Source of the DNA: Glandiceps talaboti
Taxonomy: Eukaryota > Hemichordata > Enteropneusta > Spengelidae
DNA length: 64,000 bases
Reading direction: 5' to 3'
Assembly (NCBI RefSeq): GCF_964340395.1
Contig: NC_135569.1
Coordinates: 2,155,400 to 2,219,399 of the forward strand
The notes below the pieces were generated by a model. The model did not search any database and had not been told where the DNA came from. It was given only the letters and a program-made list of their open reading frames with translations. Shown in pieces: positions 1 to 9,640 of the stretch (positions within the stretch are counted from its first letter, which is position 1; each line of letters starts with the position of its first letter). A program made the position numbers and the translations under genes.

Positions 1-560
1 ACCTACGTTTGCACAGCGTAGTTGTTCCAGTATAGTGTCATCATTTCGCCAATCCTATGCAATGCAGGGCTTCACTACATCACACTCGTCTAAATGAGTT
101 CGTGGTCTGTATCAAACGAAGGTACCAGTGTTTTAGAACGACCAAAGTGACTCCCCTAGACTCTCCGATCACTCGCCAAGTCGGTGGTGTGGGGTAAGGA
201 TCCCATTCGGATAAATCCATATGAAGCTACCAACTCAGAGAACATAGTTAACCCTCATGTCATTACTTCGAGAGTACAGACAACCGATGCCAAAAATGAT
301 AAAATGCCATGAAACAATAACAGTTTAACACAATACCGTCACTTAGCAACCAGGAAGAACTGGCGTAAACATGGGCCAAATCCACAACAATATAATACAC
401 AGCCTAGATATTACATGCTTTAAAACTATGGTAGCTTTCTGTATTTAGAATATTCTCTTATCAGTTAAAAGTACAGTCAGCCCCAGTGACAAGATAATTC
501 ACCACTTCCATTAGATTTTCTTTGTGGCATACTTTCATTCACGTTTTATTACTATCAAGG
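1..560. other. no gene recognised
   Basis: AT-rich sequence with no long open frame and no splice-flanked coding stretch that I can recognise on either strand. I see no repeat here apart from the start of the tandem array that follows. Confidence 0.5.
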
Positions 561-563
561 GTA

Positions 564-752
564 GACTATAAAGATATGCCGTGTTGTTCAGTCCTATCAG
601 ACTTCTAAACCACTATAAGATACGTCGTGTTGTTCAGTCCTATCAGACTTCTAAAAACCACTGTAAGATACGTCGTGTTGTTCAGCCATATCAGACTTCT
701 AAACCACTATAAGATACGTCGTGTTGTTCAGCCCTATCAGACTTCTAAACCA
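564..752. repeat. 46-bp tandem repeat, about four copies
   Basis: Four successive units carry the core GTGTTGTTCAGYCYTATCAG followed by ACTTCTAAAC. The units differ by only a few bases, so the array is fairly young. A short open frame runs through it only because of the repeat structure and is not a gene. Confidence 0.85.
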
Positions 753-791
753 CCATCAGGCTTCTTTAATCAGAGCTGGCCGATAACGTGG

Positions 792-828
792 CACCTCAGA
801 CCACTATAGAGAATAGTCGTCTGAGGTG
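792..828. other. compact perfect hairpin
   Basis: CACCTCAGAC pairs with GTCTGAGGTG (10 bp). After a C/C mismatch, ACTAT pairs with ATAGT (5 bp) around the loop AGAGA. It lies just after the 46-bp array. The function is unknown; it could be the core of a decayed foldback element. Confidence 0.7.
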
Positions 829-2035
829 GTACGAATGTCTGCATCTTACAGACTATTATCAAGAGCTGCGTACATGGCATATACTGTTTTCGGTCGACCT
901 TTGACCTTTGAATGAAACAAGAAGAGATTTATATTCAACAGAGTACTGTGAGGTGAGCAGATAATTAGGTAGTCGAGACTGAGATTATTAAGCCAGCATT
1001 GCACAGCTTGCATTAGTTTCCTGTCCATTAACACTGATATAAAGAACTTTCTTTAAATATATATATCCACACTCATGTATAGTATAAACACTACAATATA
1101 CTCTTCCGACTGATTTAATTATAAGCCTAGTATATGTGGCCTTTTATCGTAGTCAATTTGTTATACTTCTGCTATGAACAGCAGAGAGCATATTCACATT
1201 CATGTCGATTACATTTGGCTCTCAATGAGATCTAAACACTATTTTATGGCATCAATGTTTACATTCTTAGACTAATCATTGACTATTTACTTCATTTGCA
1301 CTGCTAACATTTAAAAAATGAGGTTTATGAAAATGTCTGTATTTCCGCGTTAGCGTTATTGTCACAGTTGTTTTTTATGGAGATTGAAGATTTTTCACTA
1401 CCCGTTGCCTTGACTTAGGACATTATCTTACTACATTGAGAGTTTTTAACTAAATAGGCTACATGCCCGATTCCTTGGGTTTGTTACGCATGATTAGTTA
1501 AAGTTGTTCCGCCAGATAATATGCTGAAGGTAAACACACATATTACTAGAAGAATTTCCAAACAAATATAAGCAATTAGAAGTTACATAGCTGCTAAGCT
1601 TGAATATACTAACATATTTCTGGTCAAGCCAGCATCATGGTTGTTATGGCAACATGTAACTCGACAATTGTGTTACTTCTTTGTAATTATCTCTTATAAG
1701 AGATTTTGAGTAAAATTGCTCACTTTTCCCCCCAAGAAATTGTTTTCCGGAAAATTTAAATATCGTTTATCAAAAGGCTTCTTTTCTCACCACATAGAAT
1801 TGTAAGTACCTTCAGTCTATTACCATGTGGCTTTCAACTTATCTACACTAAAATGACATTATTGGGTAGTGCTCGCGATAATGATCAAACTAGATATTAT
1901 CTATAATTTTCTTCTTTCAGCTAAGGAAAATAGTGATTACTACTCAAAGATGGTTAAATATCACACACAATATCATTTAAACTAAAAACGTGGTTTCCTT
2001 GCCGCTGAGTTATATGAATCACACTTTAGGACAGT

Positions 2036-2302
2036 ATTAATTTTGAACTCAGATTCTAAATACTATTACCCTTGGGTCCTATTTCGACTACATCACTCAA
2101 AATTTTCAGACTTCTACTGTATGACTTTACGTCCAGGGTGACGCGAAAACGTCAAATCTTTGCAAAATTGTATGTTTCGAACTCAGAGGGTAAATAATTA
2201 CCTAGTAGTATATTTTGAACAAATCACTCAAAATGTTCAGACCTCTCTCTTCATTGATGTAGTGCTTTATGCCCTTGTTGACGCAAAAACGTTCAACTTG
2301 AT
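2036..2302. repeat. degenerate direct duplication, about 130 bp per copy
   Basis: Both halves run in the same order: a TTYGAACTCAGA motif, then ATCACTCAAAAT with TTCAGAC, then GACGCRAAAACGT. The copies are clearly diverged, so the duplication is old. Confidence 0.6.
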
Positions 2303-2412
2303 TTATTGCTCAGAAATCATATTTTTATTATATATTAGTTCGGAATTTAAAGACCCATAGAGCATCAACATTAAAACGAGGACTGAAAAAATCCCAGTTG
2401 TCGGCAGAGCTG

Positions 2413-2421
2413 TATATAAAA
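2413..2421 (+). promoter_or_regulatory. TATA-box candidate for the first TRIM-like gene
   Basis: TATATAAAA lies about 400 bases before the start codon. A second TATA-like run (2796-2806) is only about ten bases from the ATG, too close to serve a leader of normal length. No transcript data support either one. Confidence 0.25.
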
Positions 2422-2813
2422 AATTGGTTCAGAACAAAAGAATAGTCCTCGCTTATCTTTATGACTCTACAGATGAGATTATACTAATCCGAAAACCTGG
2501 GACTGAAACCCTGGCCTTTAAGAAGGAAATAAAAGTATACCAAAAGCCCGGGACCGAAACAGCCTTAAAATCTTACCGATGGCAACCAATACTAAGGTCA
2601 TCCAAAGGGTCAAACTTACCATAAAGCAACTCTTATTTTGAAAAAAGGTAAACGCACAAAATGCATCAATAATGGGGAAATTGTCATCTATGAACGACAG
2701 TAACACTGACGACGCACAAGTGAAAGTTCAAATAAGGTCATTCTAGCAGTGCATTATGGGATCGAGATGAACTCTCACTCTCTATCTCCTTTATCTATAT
2801 ATAAATATACACA

Positions 2814-4820
2814 ATGGCTACTGCTGCTGTGCGGACAAACAAAAGCCTGCTGGAATGCATTGACGAAGAACATCTGACTTGTCAGATTTGTTTACAGCGT
2901 TTTACCGATGCCAGAGTGTTGCCATGTCAACACTATTTCTGTAAGAAATGTCTATATGAACTATCTAGTGGTGATAGAACCATCATTTGCCCAACTTGTC
3001 GTAGTTGTTGTCAACATCCGGGTACTGAGGTTGGTAGTTTACCAAAATGTCTGCCAGTTAACGCCCTCGTTGAATTACTAGAAAGTCAGAAAGTTGGGTT
3101 TATTTGTGATGACGTATGTGAATGGTGCAGGGAGAAATCGTCTGCTGTGCGGTGTATTGAATGTAAAAGTAACCTTTGTAACACCTGTGGAAAAGCTCAC
3201 GAGAACATACGATGGACAAAAGGTCACAAGCTATTGCCGCTTCACGAGTACAGAGAAATGAAATCCAAAAACCTTATGTTCGACAAGGCGATGGTGTTCT
3301 GTGATGTTCACGAGCAATCCGAACTTAAAGTTTACTGCCAGACATGTAAAGAATCAGTTTGTTTTGAATGTGCGTTGTTTGATCATAAAACTCATGAACA
3401 CATTCGCCTGAAAGATGTGGCAGAGGGCGCCCAATTTGAAATGAATAATCACGTTTCAGATGTCATGAAAAGACAAGAAGAAATTGAAGTTTTAGAAAAC
3501 AAATTAAAACAATCGTTAAATACTTTACAAGATGTCAACACTACAGAACAACGTAAGCTTGAGAACTGTGTCAAGGCATTGATAAATGACGTCACAGAAA
3601 AATTTGAAAATATCAAACGGAAAATTCAAGAAGATATAGCGAGTAAACAACAACTGAGACAAACTGAATATGAAAGAAGGTTGCAACCACTTGCATGCCA
3701 TCTTAATGATGTGGAAAGTTACAAAAAGAAGTTGTCGGAAGTGAATTACATACTACAACAAACCATGATACAGTCGCCCGCGGTTGTCATGGCAATGCAG
3801 AAAAGTGTTAGGGCGAAAGTTCAAGAAACAATTAATACTTGGCAAACCTACACTGCGCAAAATGGTGCGCATGCGGCTGATAGTGTTCAGTTTCTAGCTT
3901 TCAGAGAAGATGAAAATGTTCGAAGCACCTTGAAGGCATTGACATTGGAAAACTTGCAAACAGGAGTCTTTGAGACGCAGTCAGTGGATATTAGCGTCCC
4001 CAACGGTTGCTGTGCCTCCAGTGACACAGGTGAGAACGAGTATGATACAGTCGATTCACACAAAGCGATGGAAACAGGCTCAAACAAACATAACGAGATT
4101 GAAAACCCAGGTGGCGTTACACGATACAAAAATACAAGAAGCATTATTTACCCGAGAGAAATTTCAGACGTAGAAACGCACGCGAGAATGATTGCAGAGT
4201 TTATGAAGACACCCATGGAAGAGGGAGACACGTGGTACCTGATCGATAGTCGATGGTTTCAAAAATGGAAGAGATACGTTGGTTATGACAAGGATACAGA
4301 CGAAGTAGGACAACTTTCAAGTCATCCCGGTCCAATTGACAATTGTAGTCTTATGAAGGAAAACAAGGGAACAGTTCTAAAAGAAAAGTTGGTTAGTAAT
4401 GTAGACTACGTCACAGTTCCACAGCAAGCCTGGAAAAAGCTAACGACTTGGTACGGGATCAATGAAAACCAACAACCGATTGCGAGAAAAGTTGTCGAGA
4501 GTGGAATGTTCGTTAAACACTGTCATGTCGGGGTTTATTTGACGGAATTCAAACTCTGTCGGTACCCGGATGTAGACACAGTTGTGACGAAAGAATTCAG
4601 CAAAGCAGACACCATCAATTTCATTGAAAGCGAAATGCGAAGTATATTTAGTATTGCACAAGACAAAACTACAAGAATTTGGTGTAGATATATGGGTGAT
4701 ACTTATAAGTTTTTACTTGAAAAGTCAATTACAGTACAGGAAGCAGATCTATACCAAGGTCAAGTGTTAGTTATAGAAATTCAAAATAATGACGGTTCAT
4801 GGCCTAAAGCAAGTAAATAG
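2814..4820 (+). CDS. TRIM-like E3 ligase with DUSP and UBL domains, paralogue A
   Basis: A single-exon gene of 668 residues, predicted to be a ubiquitin E3 ligase. The C3HC4 RING is complete: C23, C26, C38, H40, C43, C46, C59, C62. B-box 1 spans about 102-142 and B-box 2 about 163-200 (CDVHE...CQTC...CFEC...DH). A coiled coil covers about 205-345. A conserved stretch near 360-395 (LKAL, GVFETQSVDI) and a variable linker follow. Residues 459-570 form a DUSP domain (DTWYLIDSRWFQKWKRYVGY, HPGPIDN, MFVKHCHV) and about 574-655 a ubiquitin-like domain (FSKADTI, LYQGQVLVIE). The protein ends where USP4/USP15 would continue toward their catalytic domain, and no USP catalytic motif is present. The start is chosen because MAT...NKSLL aligns with paralogue B. 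The ligase role follows from the family; the role of the DUSP-UBL half is inference. Confidence 0.93.
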   Translation: MATAAVRTNKSLLECIDEEHLTCQICLQRFTDARVLPCQHYFCKKCLYELSSGDRTIICPTCRSCCQHPGTEVGSLPKCLPVNALVELLESQKVGFICDDVCEWCREKSSAVRCIECKSNLCNTCGKAHENIRWTKGHKLLPLHEYREMKSKNLMFDKAMVFCDVHEQSELKVYCQTCKESVCFECALFDHKTHEHIRLKDVAEGAQFEMNNHVSDVMKRQEEIEVLENKLKQSLNTLQDVNTTEQRKLENCVKALINDVTEKFENIKRKIQEDIASKQQLRQTEYERRLQPLACHLNDVESYKKKLSEVNYILQQTMIQSPAVVMAMQKSVRAKVQETINTWQTYTAQNGAHAADSVQFLAFREDENVRSTLKALTLENLQTGVFETQSVDISVPNGCCASSDTGENEYDTVDSHKAMETGSNKHNEIENPGGVTRYKNTRSIIYPREISDVETHARMIAEFMKTPMEEGDTWYLIDSRWFQKWKRYVGYDKDTDEVGQLSSHPGPIDNCSLMKENKGTVLKEKLVSNVDYVTVPQQAWKKLTTWYGINENQQPIARKVVESGMFVKHCHVGVYLTEFKLCRYPDVDTVVTKEFSKADTINFIESEMRSIFSIAQDKTTRIWCRYMGDTYKFLLEKSITVQEADLYQGQVLVIEIQNNDGSWPKASK

Positions 4821-5356
4821 TGTTACCCTATACAGTCTTACTACAACCCTTGCACTAGTAGTGTCTAGAAATGTCGTTTTATCAGTAGTGGACAATTCGA
4901 ACTGGCTTTGAAGGTGCCAAAACATTTTCTCCTTGGGCCTAAAAAAATGCTTGGATCAAGTTACCCGACCCGACCTAGTTTCTCACTGCCGACCTAAACT
5001 TTTTTGACGTATTCAAGAAAAAATAATAAAATCGCTAAAAGTTGATGGCGCTGATTTTAGGGTACGGACATGAAAACCAATTTGATTTGATTTCTTGTAC
5101 CATATCATGTCTACAGCTACAAAAATATGTTTATCCACAGACAATGTAATACTGTTTTGGTTAAGGCATATCGAGTAGTTTGCATATAAACAAAACAGTT
5201 TTATAAAGTGTAAAACTGATTTACTGAAATTGTTGTCAGCTTTCTGTTAGAACAGTTTTTCTTTACATGTGTGAAATAAACAAATTTGTATTATTTATTT
5301 CTTAATGTCATCTGATTGCATTATTGGGATCATGTGATCTGAGCTATCAAGCTACA
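4821..5356. other. 3' flank of paralogue A
   Basis: Probable 3' untranslated region and AT-rich intergenic DNA. AATAAA occurs at 5025-5030 and 5275-5280, about 205 and 455 bases after the stop codon. No coding sequence is seen. Confidence 0.45.
5025..5030 (+). terminator. candidate poly(A) signal, paralogue A
   Basis: AATAAA about 205 bases past the TAG stop, in AT-rich sequence. A second one is at 5275-5280. Which is used, if either, cannot be told from sequence. Confidence 0.35.
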
Positions 5357-5640
5357 AATCTCTGCATCAAAGTTGCGACAATCTCTACGGCAGATCTCCG
5401 CGGCAAGGGTGCGTAAGGAAATCTCTGCATCAATGGTGCGACAATCTCTACGACAGATCTCCGCGGCAAGGGTACGCACAGGAAATCTCTGCATCAAAGG
5501 CGCGACAATCTCTACAGCAGATCTCCGCGGCAAGGGTGCGCACAGGAAATGTCTGCATCAATGGTGCGACAATCTCTACGACAGATCTCCGCGGCAAGGG
5601 TGCGCACAGGAAATCTCTGCATCAAAGGTGACGTGCAGCA
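5357..5640. repeat. 64-bp minisatellite, 4.5 copies, GC-rich
   Basis: Units contain CTCTGCATCAAWGGYGCGAC and CAGATCTCCGCGGCAAGGGT and are 64 bp long (the first is 62). Alternate units resemble each other: copies 2 and 4 carry CAATGGTGCG with ACGACAG, while copies 1 and 3 carry CAAAG with GCAG. This implies duplication as 128-bp dimers. Open frames on both strands through it are by-products of the repeat. Confidence 0.88.
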
Positions 5641-5672
5641 ACAGAGCTAATTTGAATGGCATTTTTCATTTG

Positions 5673-5709
5673 CTACAGAGATACCACAGAGGGGCAGCTA
5701 TCTCTGTAG
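5673..5709. other. 11-bp perfect hairpin
   Basis: CTACAGAGATA pairs perfectly with TATCTCTGTAG across a 15-base loop. A related, less perfect hairpin lies at 5871-5907. Both carry a RGGGGMAGCAGCT-like loop, so they are copies of one another. Confidence 0.7.
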
Positions 5710-5870
5710 TCTTGCTGCTAGACGTTCGGGCTTTCTTTCGATACTATAAGTGAACGAAGTTCGCAGTGAGGGCTTGCCTTGGATGTTCCATCCTCGATAG
5801 CGATGTTCGGTCGTGTGTCGTATTTTATTGGAAGAACATCCGAGGTCTAGCAAATAGACTACTATCTCTG

Positions 5871-5907
5871 CTGCAGAGATGCCGAAGGGGAGCAGCTATC
5901 TTTGCGG
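5871..5907. other. degenerate copy of the 5673-5709 hairpin
   Basis: CTGCAGAGAT pairs with ATCTTTGCGG at 8 of 10 positions. The left arm also pairs with ATCTCTGC just upstream, giving an alternative fold. Confidence 0.5.
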
Positions 5908-6410
5908 CATATATAGATACAGCAGAGGTGTGGCAAATACTAAAACTGGGTGAGAAACCTGCAGCTGCAATTTTCATAAGGGGTAGTACGAGTTATTCTA
6001 TAGATGGGTTTCTATAAGTCATACAATGACAATCTAACTGAGATATTGTTGTATGTATGGTGAGTATGGTTATCACGCCATATGCAGTATTCACTGCTGT
6101 ATGCACAGATGGCTATCACATCGGATAGTTACAATATTTGCATACTCACTAATAATTACCCACAATCCTCTAATTGTGACCTACAAATGTGTATGCTTGG
6201 TATGTGTTTCACTAATTATAATACATTATCTGCATAATATTGTTATTGATAAACTTGTTATAGTGCCTAATAGTTGAATAGGATGCACACTTAATCGTTA
6301 CATAACGTTTTTTAAAAAATCCATTCACCATTGATGAGTTATGTAAATATCGACATTAACAGACATAAGACAGACATTACACGACCGAGAGAACTGCAGA
6401 ATGGCATGCA

Positions 6411-6418
6411 TATAAAAG
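6411..6418 (+). promoter_or_regulatory. TATA-box candidate for paralogue B
   Basis: TATAAAAG lies about 175 bases before the chosen ATG, a plausible place for a core promoter with an unspliced leader of about 145 bases. It is supported by sequence only. Confidence 0.4.
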
Positions 6419-6588
6419 AAAAAAGTTTACAATTTGTGATATCATCACTAAAGGCTCCTGCATAGCACTGTGCATACGTACCTAGGTGGTGTGCACCATC
6501 AACGGTGTATTTTGGAAATGTGGTTTACTCAACTTCCAATTCGAGTACATACACCATCTTCACTTCCTCATTTTGCACGAAGGCGACA

Positions 6589-8611
6589 ATGGCTACAGGT
6601 ACAGCAGGAACAAACAAAAGCCTTCTTGATCGTATCGACGAAGAACATCTGACTTGCCAGATTTGTTTAGAGCGGTTAACAGATGCCAGGGTGTTGCCAT
6701 GTCAACACTATTTCTGTAGACACTGTTTGGTTCGACTTACTAAAGGTAAACCCACGGTCAATTGCCCTACATGTCGTAGCAGTACTAAACTTCCGGGTAG
6801 CGGAGCTGATAGTCTACCAAAATGTCTGTCTGTAAACGCCATTGTAGACGTGTTTCAAAGTCAGAAAGCTGATGACAGTGAACATGGTGTCTGTGACTTG
6901 TGTGAAGAAAGACCACCTTCTGTACGGTGTATCGATTGTGCTGTCAGTATTTGCTGTACGTGTGGAAAAGCTCATGAAAAAAGCCGCTTGACTAAAGGTC
7001 ATAAACAAATGAGACTCGATGAGTACAGAGAAACTAAGTCTAAAAGTCCGAACTTCGACCAGGCTGTTGTCTACTGTGACGTACACGAGGCACTCGAATT
7101 GACTGTTTTCTGTATAACATGTCAACAATCTGTTTGTTCCGAATGTGCACTTTTTGATCATAAAGGTCATGAGCACCTTCGCTTGAAAGACGCCGTAGAG
7201 GGCGTGAATACTGAGCTCAGTAGACATGTCTCAGCTTTGGAAAAAAAGCAGAGAGATAGTGATGCTGTGGAAAGGAAACTGAATCAGGCTCTGCAGACGT
7301 TGAAAGACATCAACACCAGAGAACAAAAAAAAGTTGACAAATGGGCAGATATGATAACGAAAGAAGCAACAGATTGGCTGAATGACGTAAAACGGCAAAT
7401 TAAAGAAAACAAATCCAGTAAAGTGCAGTATCTTCGATCTGAGTACAAGAAAAAAACATGAAATACTGATTTGCCAATTGAAAGACGCCAAGAATTACCA
7501 AGACAAGTTGACAACATTGCATTCCTCGCTACAACAAACAATGATGCAGTCACCAGCTGTAGTTATGACAACACGGCATACACTAGCAAATACAATTCAA
7601 GAAACCTTGGCTGTGCAAAGTATGGATATGAATGATATTGACAAAGTTGAATTTCCTTTATTCAAAGGAGAGAAATCACTTAAAAGCACATTGAAGACAC
7701 TGAAATGGGAAGGACTACAGACAGGAACTTTTGAGAGTCAATTGGTTGATATTGAAGACAGTGTTCCCTGCAGTCACAGTGGCAATACAGAAGCTAAGCC
7801 TGCTGTAGTAAATATGCTAGCTGTAACACAAACAGATAGCGGGATCAATATAGTACAGGAAGCTAACAAGGTTGCTGGAGCAGTAAATGATGAAGCAAAT
7901 AAACAATCTGTTGCTCTTTTACCACCAGCAGATATCCCAGAACTAGAAGAGCAAAAAGCAATGATCAGCAGTGAACTTTTAAAAACACCGCTGAAGAAAG
8001 GGGGCACGTGGTACCTGATTTGCAGTCGATGGTTTAAACAGTGGAAGAAATATGTTGGATATGACATCTTTGATATGTTTGGAATGGGAGAGCAGTCAAG
8101 TTATCCTGGGCCAATTGATAATTCTGGTCTCATGAAACAAGGCAGGAAAAATGTTATAAAAGAACATCTAATTGATGAATTAGACTATGTACTACTCCCA
8201 CTACAAGCCTGGGAAAAACTATCAATGTGGTATGGTATCAGTGAAGATCAGGAACCAATTGCAAGGAAGGTTATAGAAAATGGAATGTTCGTTAAGCGCT
8301 ATAAGGTTGAAGTTTATTTGATGGAATTCAAACTGTGCCAACACACTGACATAGACACAATAGTGAGGAAAGAATTCAGCGAAGCAGACACTGTAGGTTT
8401 CATTGAGAATGAAATGCGACGTGTATTCAGTATTCCAGAGAACAAAACTATAAGAATTTGGTGTAAATACATGTCAAATACGTATGAGCATCTAAATAAC
8501 AGGGAAAATACAGTTCAAGATGCTAACTTATACCGGGGTCAAGTGCTTGTCATAGAAATCCAAAATGACGACGGTTCATGGCCTAAGAAACATAAAGAAA
8601 ACAAGTTCTAG
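6589..8611 (+). CDS. TRIM-like E3 ligase with DUSP and UBL domains, paralogue B, frame-broken
   Basis: Intronless paralogue of gene A with the same order. The RING is C23, C26, C38, H40, C43, C46, C59, C62. Two B-boxes follow (CDLCEERP...; CDVHE...CITC...CSEC...DH), then a coiled coil. A DUSP domain starts near 7961 (WYLICSRWFKQWKKYVGYD, PGPIDNSG, EHLIDELDYVLLP) and a UBL ends at about 8570 (LYRGQVLVIE). The ATG at 6589 is chosen over one 84 bases upstream because it aligns with the start of A. The frame ends at TGA 7459-7461 and resumes one base out of phase. The break is at an A7 run (about 7450-7456) where alignment with A expects six A. The downstream 1.1 kb is open and well conserved, so the break is very recent, a polymorphism, or a sequencing error. 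Its DUSP-UBL is the closest of the three to vertebrate USP4/USP15. Confidence 0.88.
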
Positions 8612-9234
8612 ATCAGCCACCATAACATTGATGTCAAGGCAATACTTAGTTGCCCAGCAACACTTCATAAAGCAACACAGTCACTCATGGACATATCTTA
8701 CAACAGTGGAAACCAAGCTTTCAGCTTAGAGAGACAGACACAAGTGGGAGATATGGTGTCTCTGTTGTGTAAGATATCTGCCTAATCACCCTGTAATCAA
8801 GATTAACAAACACTGGAAGTCTCCAAAAATGTACACAGGAAGTCACCACAAATGCCATCTCATAGTGGCAACATCCATTTCATAGCTAAAGGTCTCACAG
8901 ACAGTGGATGAAAACATCAAATTCATCCAGGTGTATTACAGTGTACAAGTAGTACAAATTAGACAATATTCACTCATGTTTTCTTTCATTCCATTGTTGT
9001 AAAACCATGGGCCTTTTCATGACACCATACAAAAAAGGTATTGCCAAGAGGAGTTTTTTTGTTGCATCAATAAATGATTTCAAAGTTGTATTCAACCAAT
9101 GGCAGGCAAGCATTTACATGTACAAGCAGAACTTTGTTACAAACATGGAAAGTAAACAAATAAACTGTCACCATAGACGTTGGAGAGAGACATTTTGCTA
9201 CAGTTTGTTGTAAGTAGAGAGACAAATCAGACAC
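8612..9234. other. 3' flank of paralogue B
   Basis: No coding sequence seen. AATAAA at 9069-9074 is a possible poly(A) signal about 460 bases after the stop codon. The short open frame at 9007-9213 has no recognisable features. Confidence 0.4.
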
Positions 9235-9640
9235 TGTGAACATGTCGACAATGAAGAAGTCAGTAGTATCTTGTTACCATAGCAACGATATCTGTCAAGG
9301 TCACTGATTATACACTGTTAGCAAGTCGACAATAATCAGTCAATGAATTCATGTCAATCATATAGTTACCATGTCAACAACAATTAGTCAATGAATAATC
9401 AGCTACTGAGCACATCAGTCATAAAACTGTTACCATGCCAACATTAATGAGTTAATGAATAAACTGTCACTGAACACGTCAATCATAAATTCTTACTACG
9501 CCAACAATATAAGGCAATGAACACGTCAATCATACACAGTTACCATGCCAACATTAATGAGTTAATGAATACCAGTACTAAGTGAATGAATACACATCAA
9601 TCATACATTGTTACCATGCCAACAATAATGAGTCAATGTT
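9235..9640. repeat. degenerate tandem array of X-box-like units
   Basis: Six units, about 47-92 bp apart, each carry a GTTACCATGCCAAC-like core (9273, 9365, 9429, 9492, 9539, 9610). The cores are followed by AATRAGTYAATGAAT and, in several, by ACGTCAATCATA. Units differ by substitutions and indels, so the array is old. It sits midway between paralogues B and C. Confidence 0.75.
9273..9286. promoter_or_regulatory. consensus RFX X-box
   Basis: GTTACCATAGCAAC fits the RFX-factor consensus (GTNRCC, two bases, RGYAAC) at every position. The other five units have one or more mismatches, mostly a C in place of the G of the right half-site. Function is not shown. Confidence 0.45.

Larger units (their letters stand above)
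829..2790. other. upstream intergenic region of the first TRIM-like gene
   Basis: No coding stretch recognised. It holds a degenerate duplication (about 2036-2302) and, at about 2490-2570, two copies of a GGGACYGAAAC-type motif roughly 55 bp apart. The promoter of the first TRIM-like gene must lie in its distal part. Confidence 0.5.

Noticed and set aside
6505-6588. Upstream in-frame ATG of paralogue B
   Set aside because: The extra 28 residues have no counterpart in A or C, whereas MATGTAGTNKSLL from 6589 aligns with the start of A.
7446-7458. AAAAAAC in paralogue B as a programmed -1 frameshift site
   Set aside because: The heptamer is a known -1 slippery type, but it is in the wrong phase and the downstream frame needs a +1 shift. 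A one-base homopolymer change is simpler.
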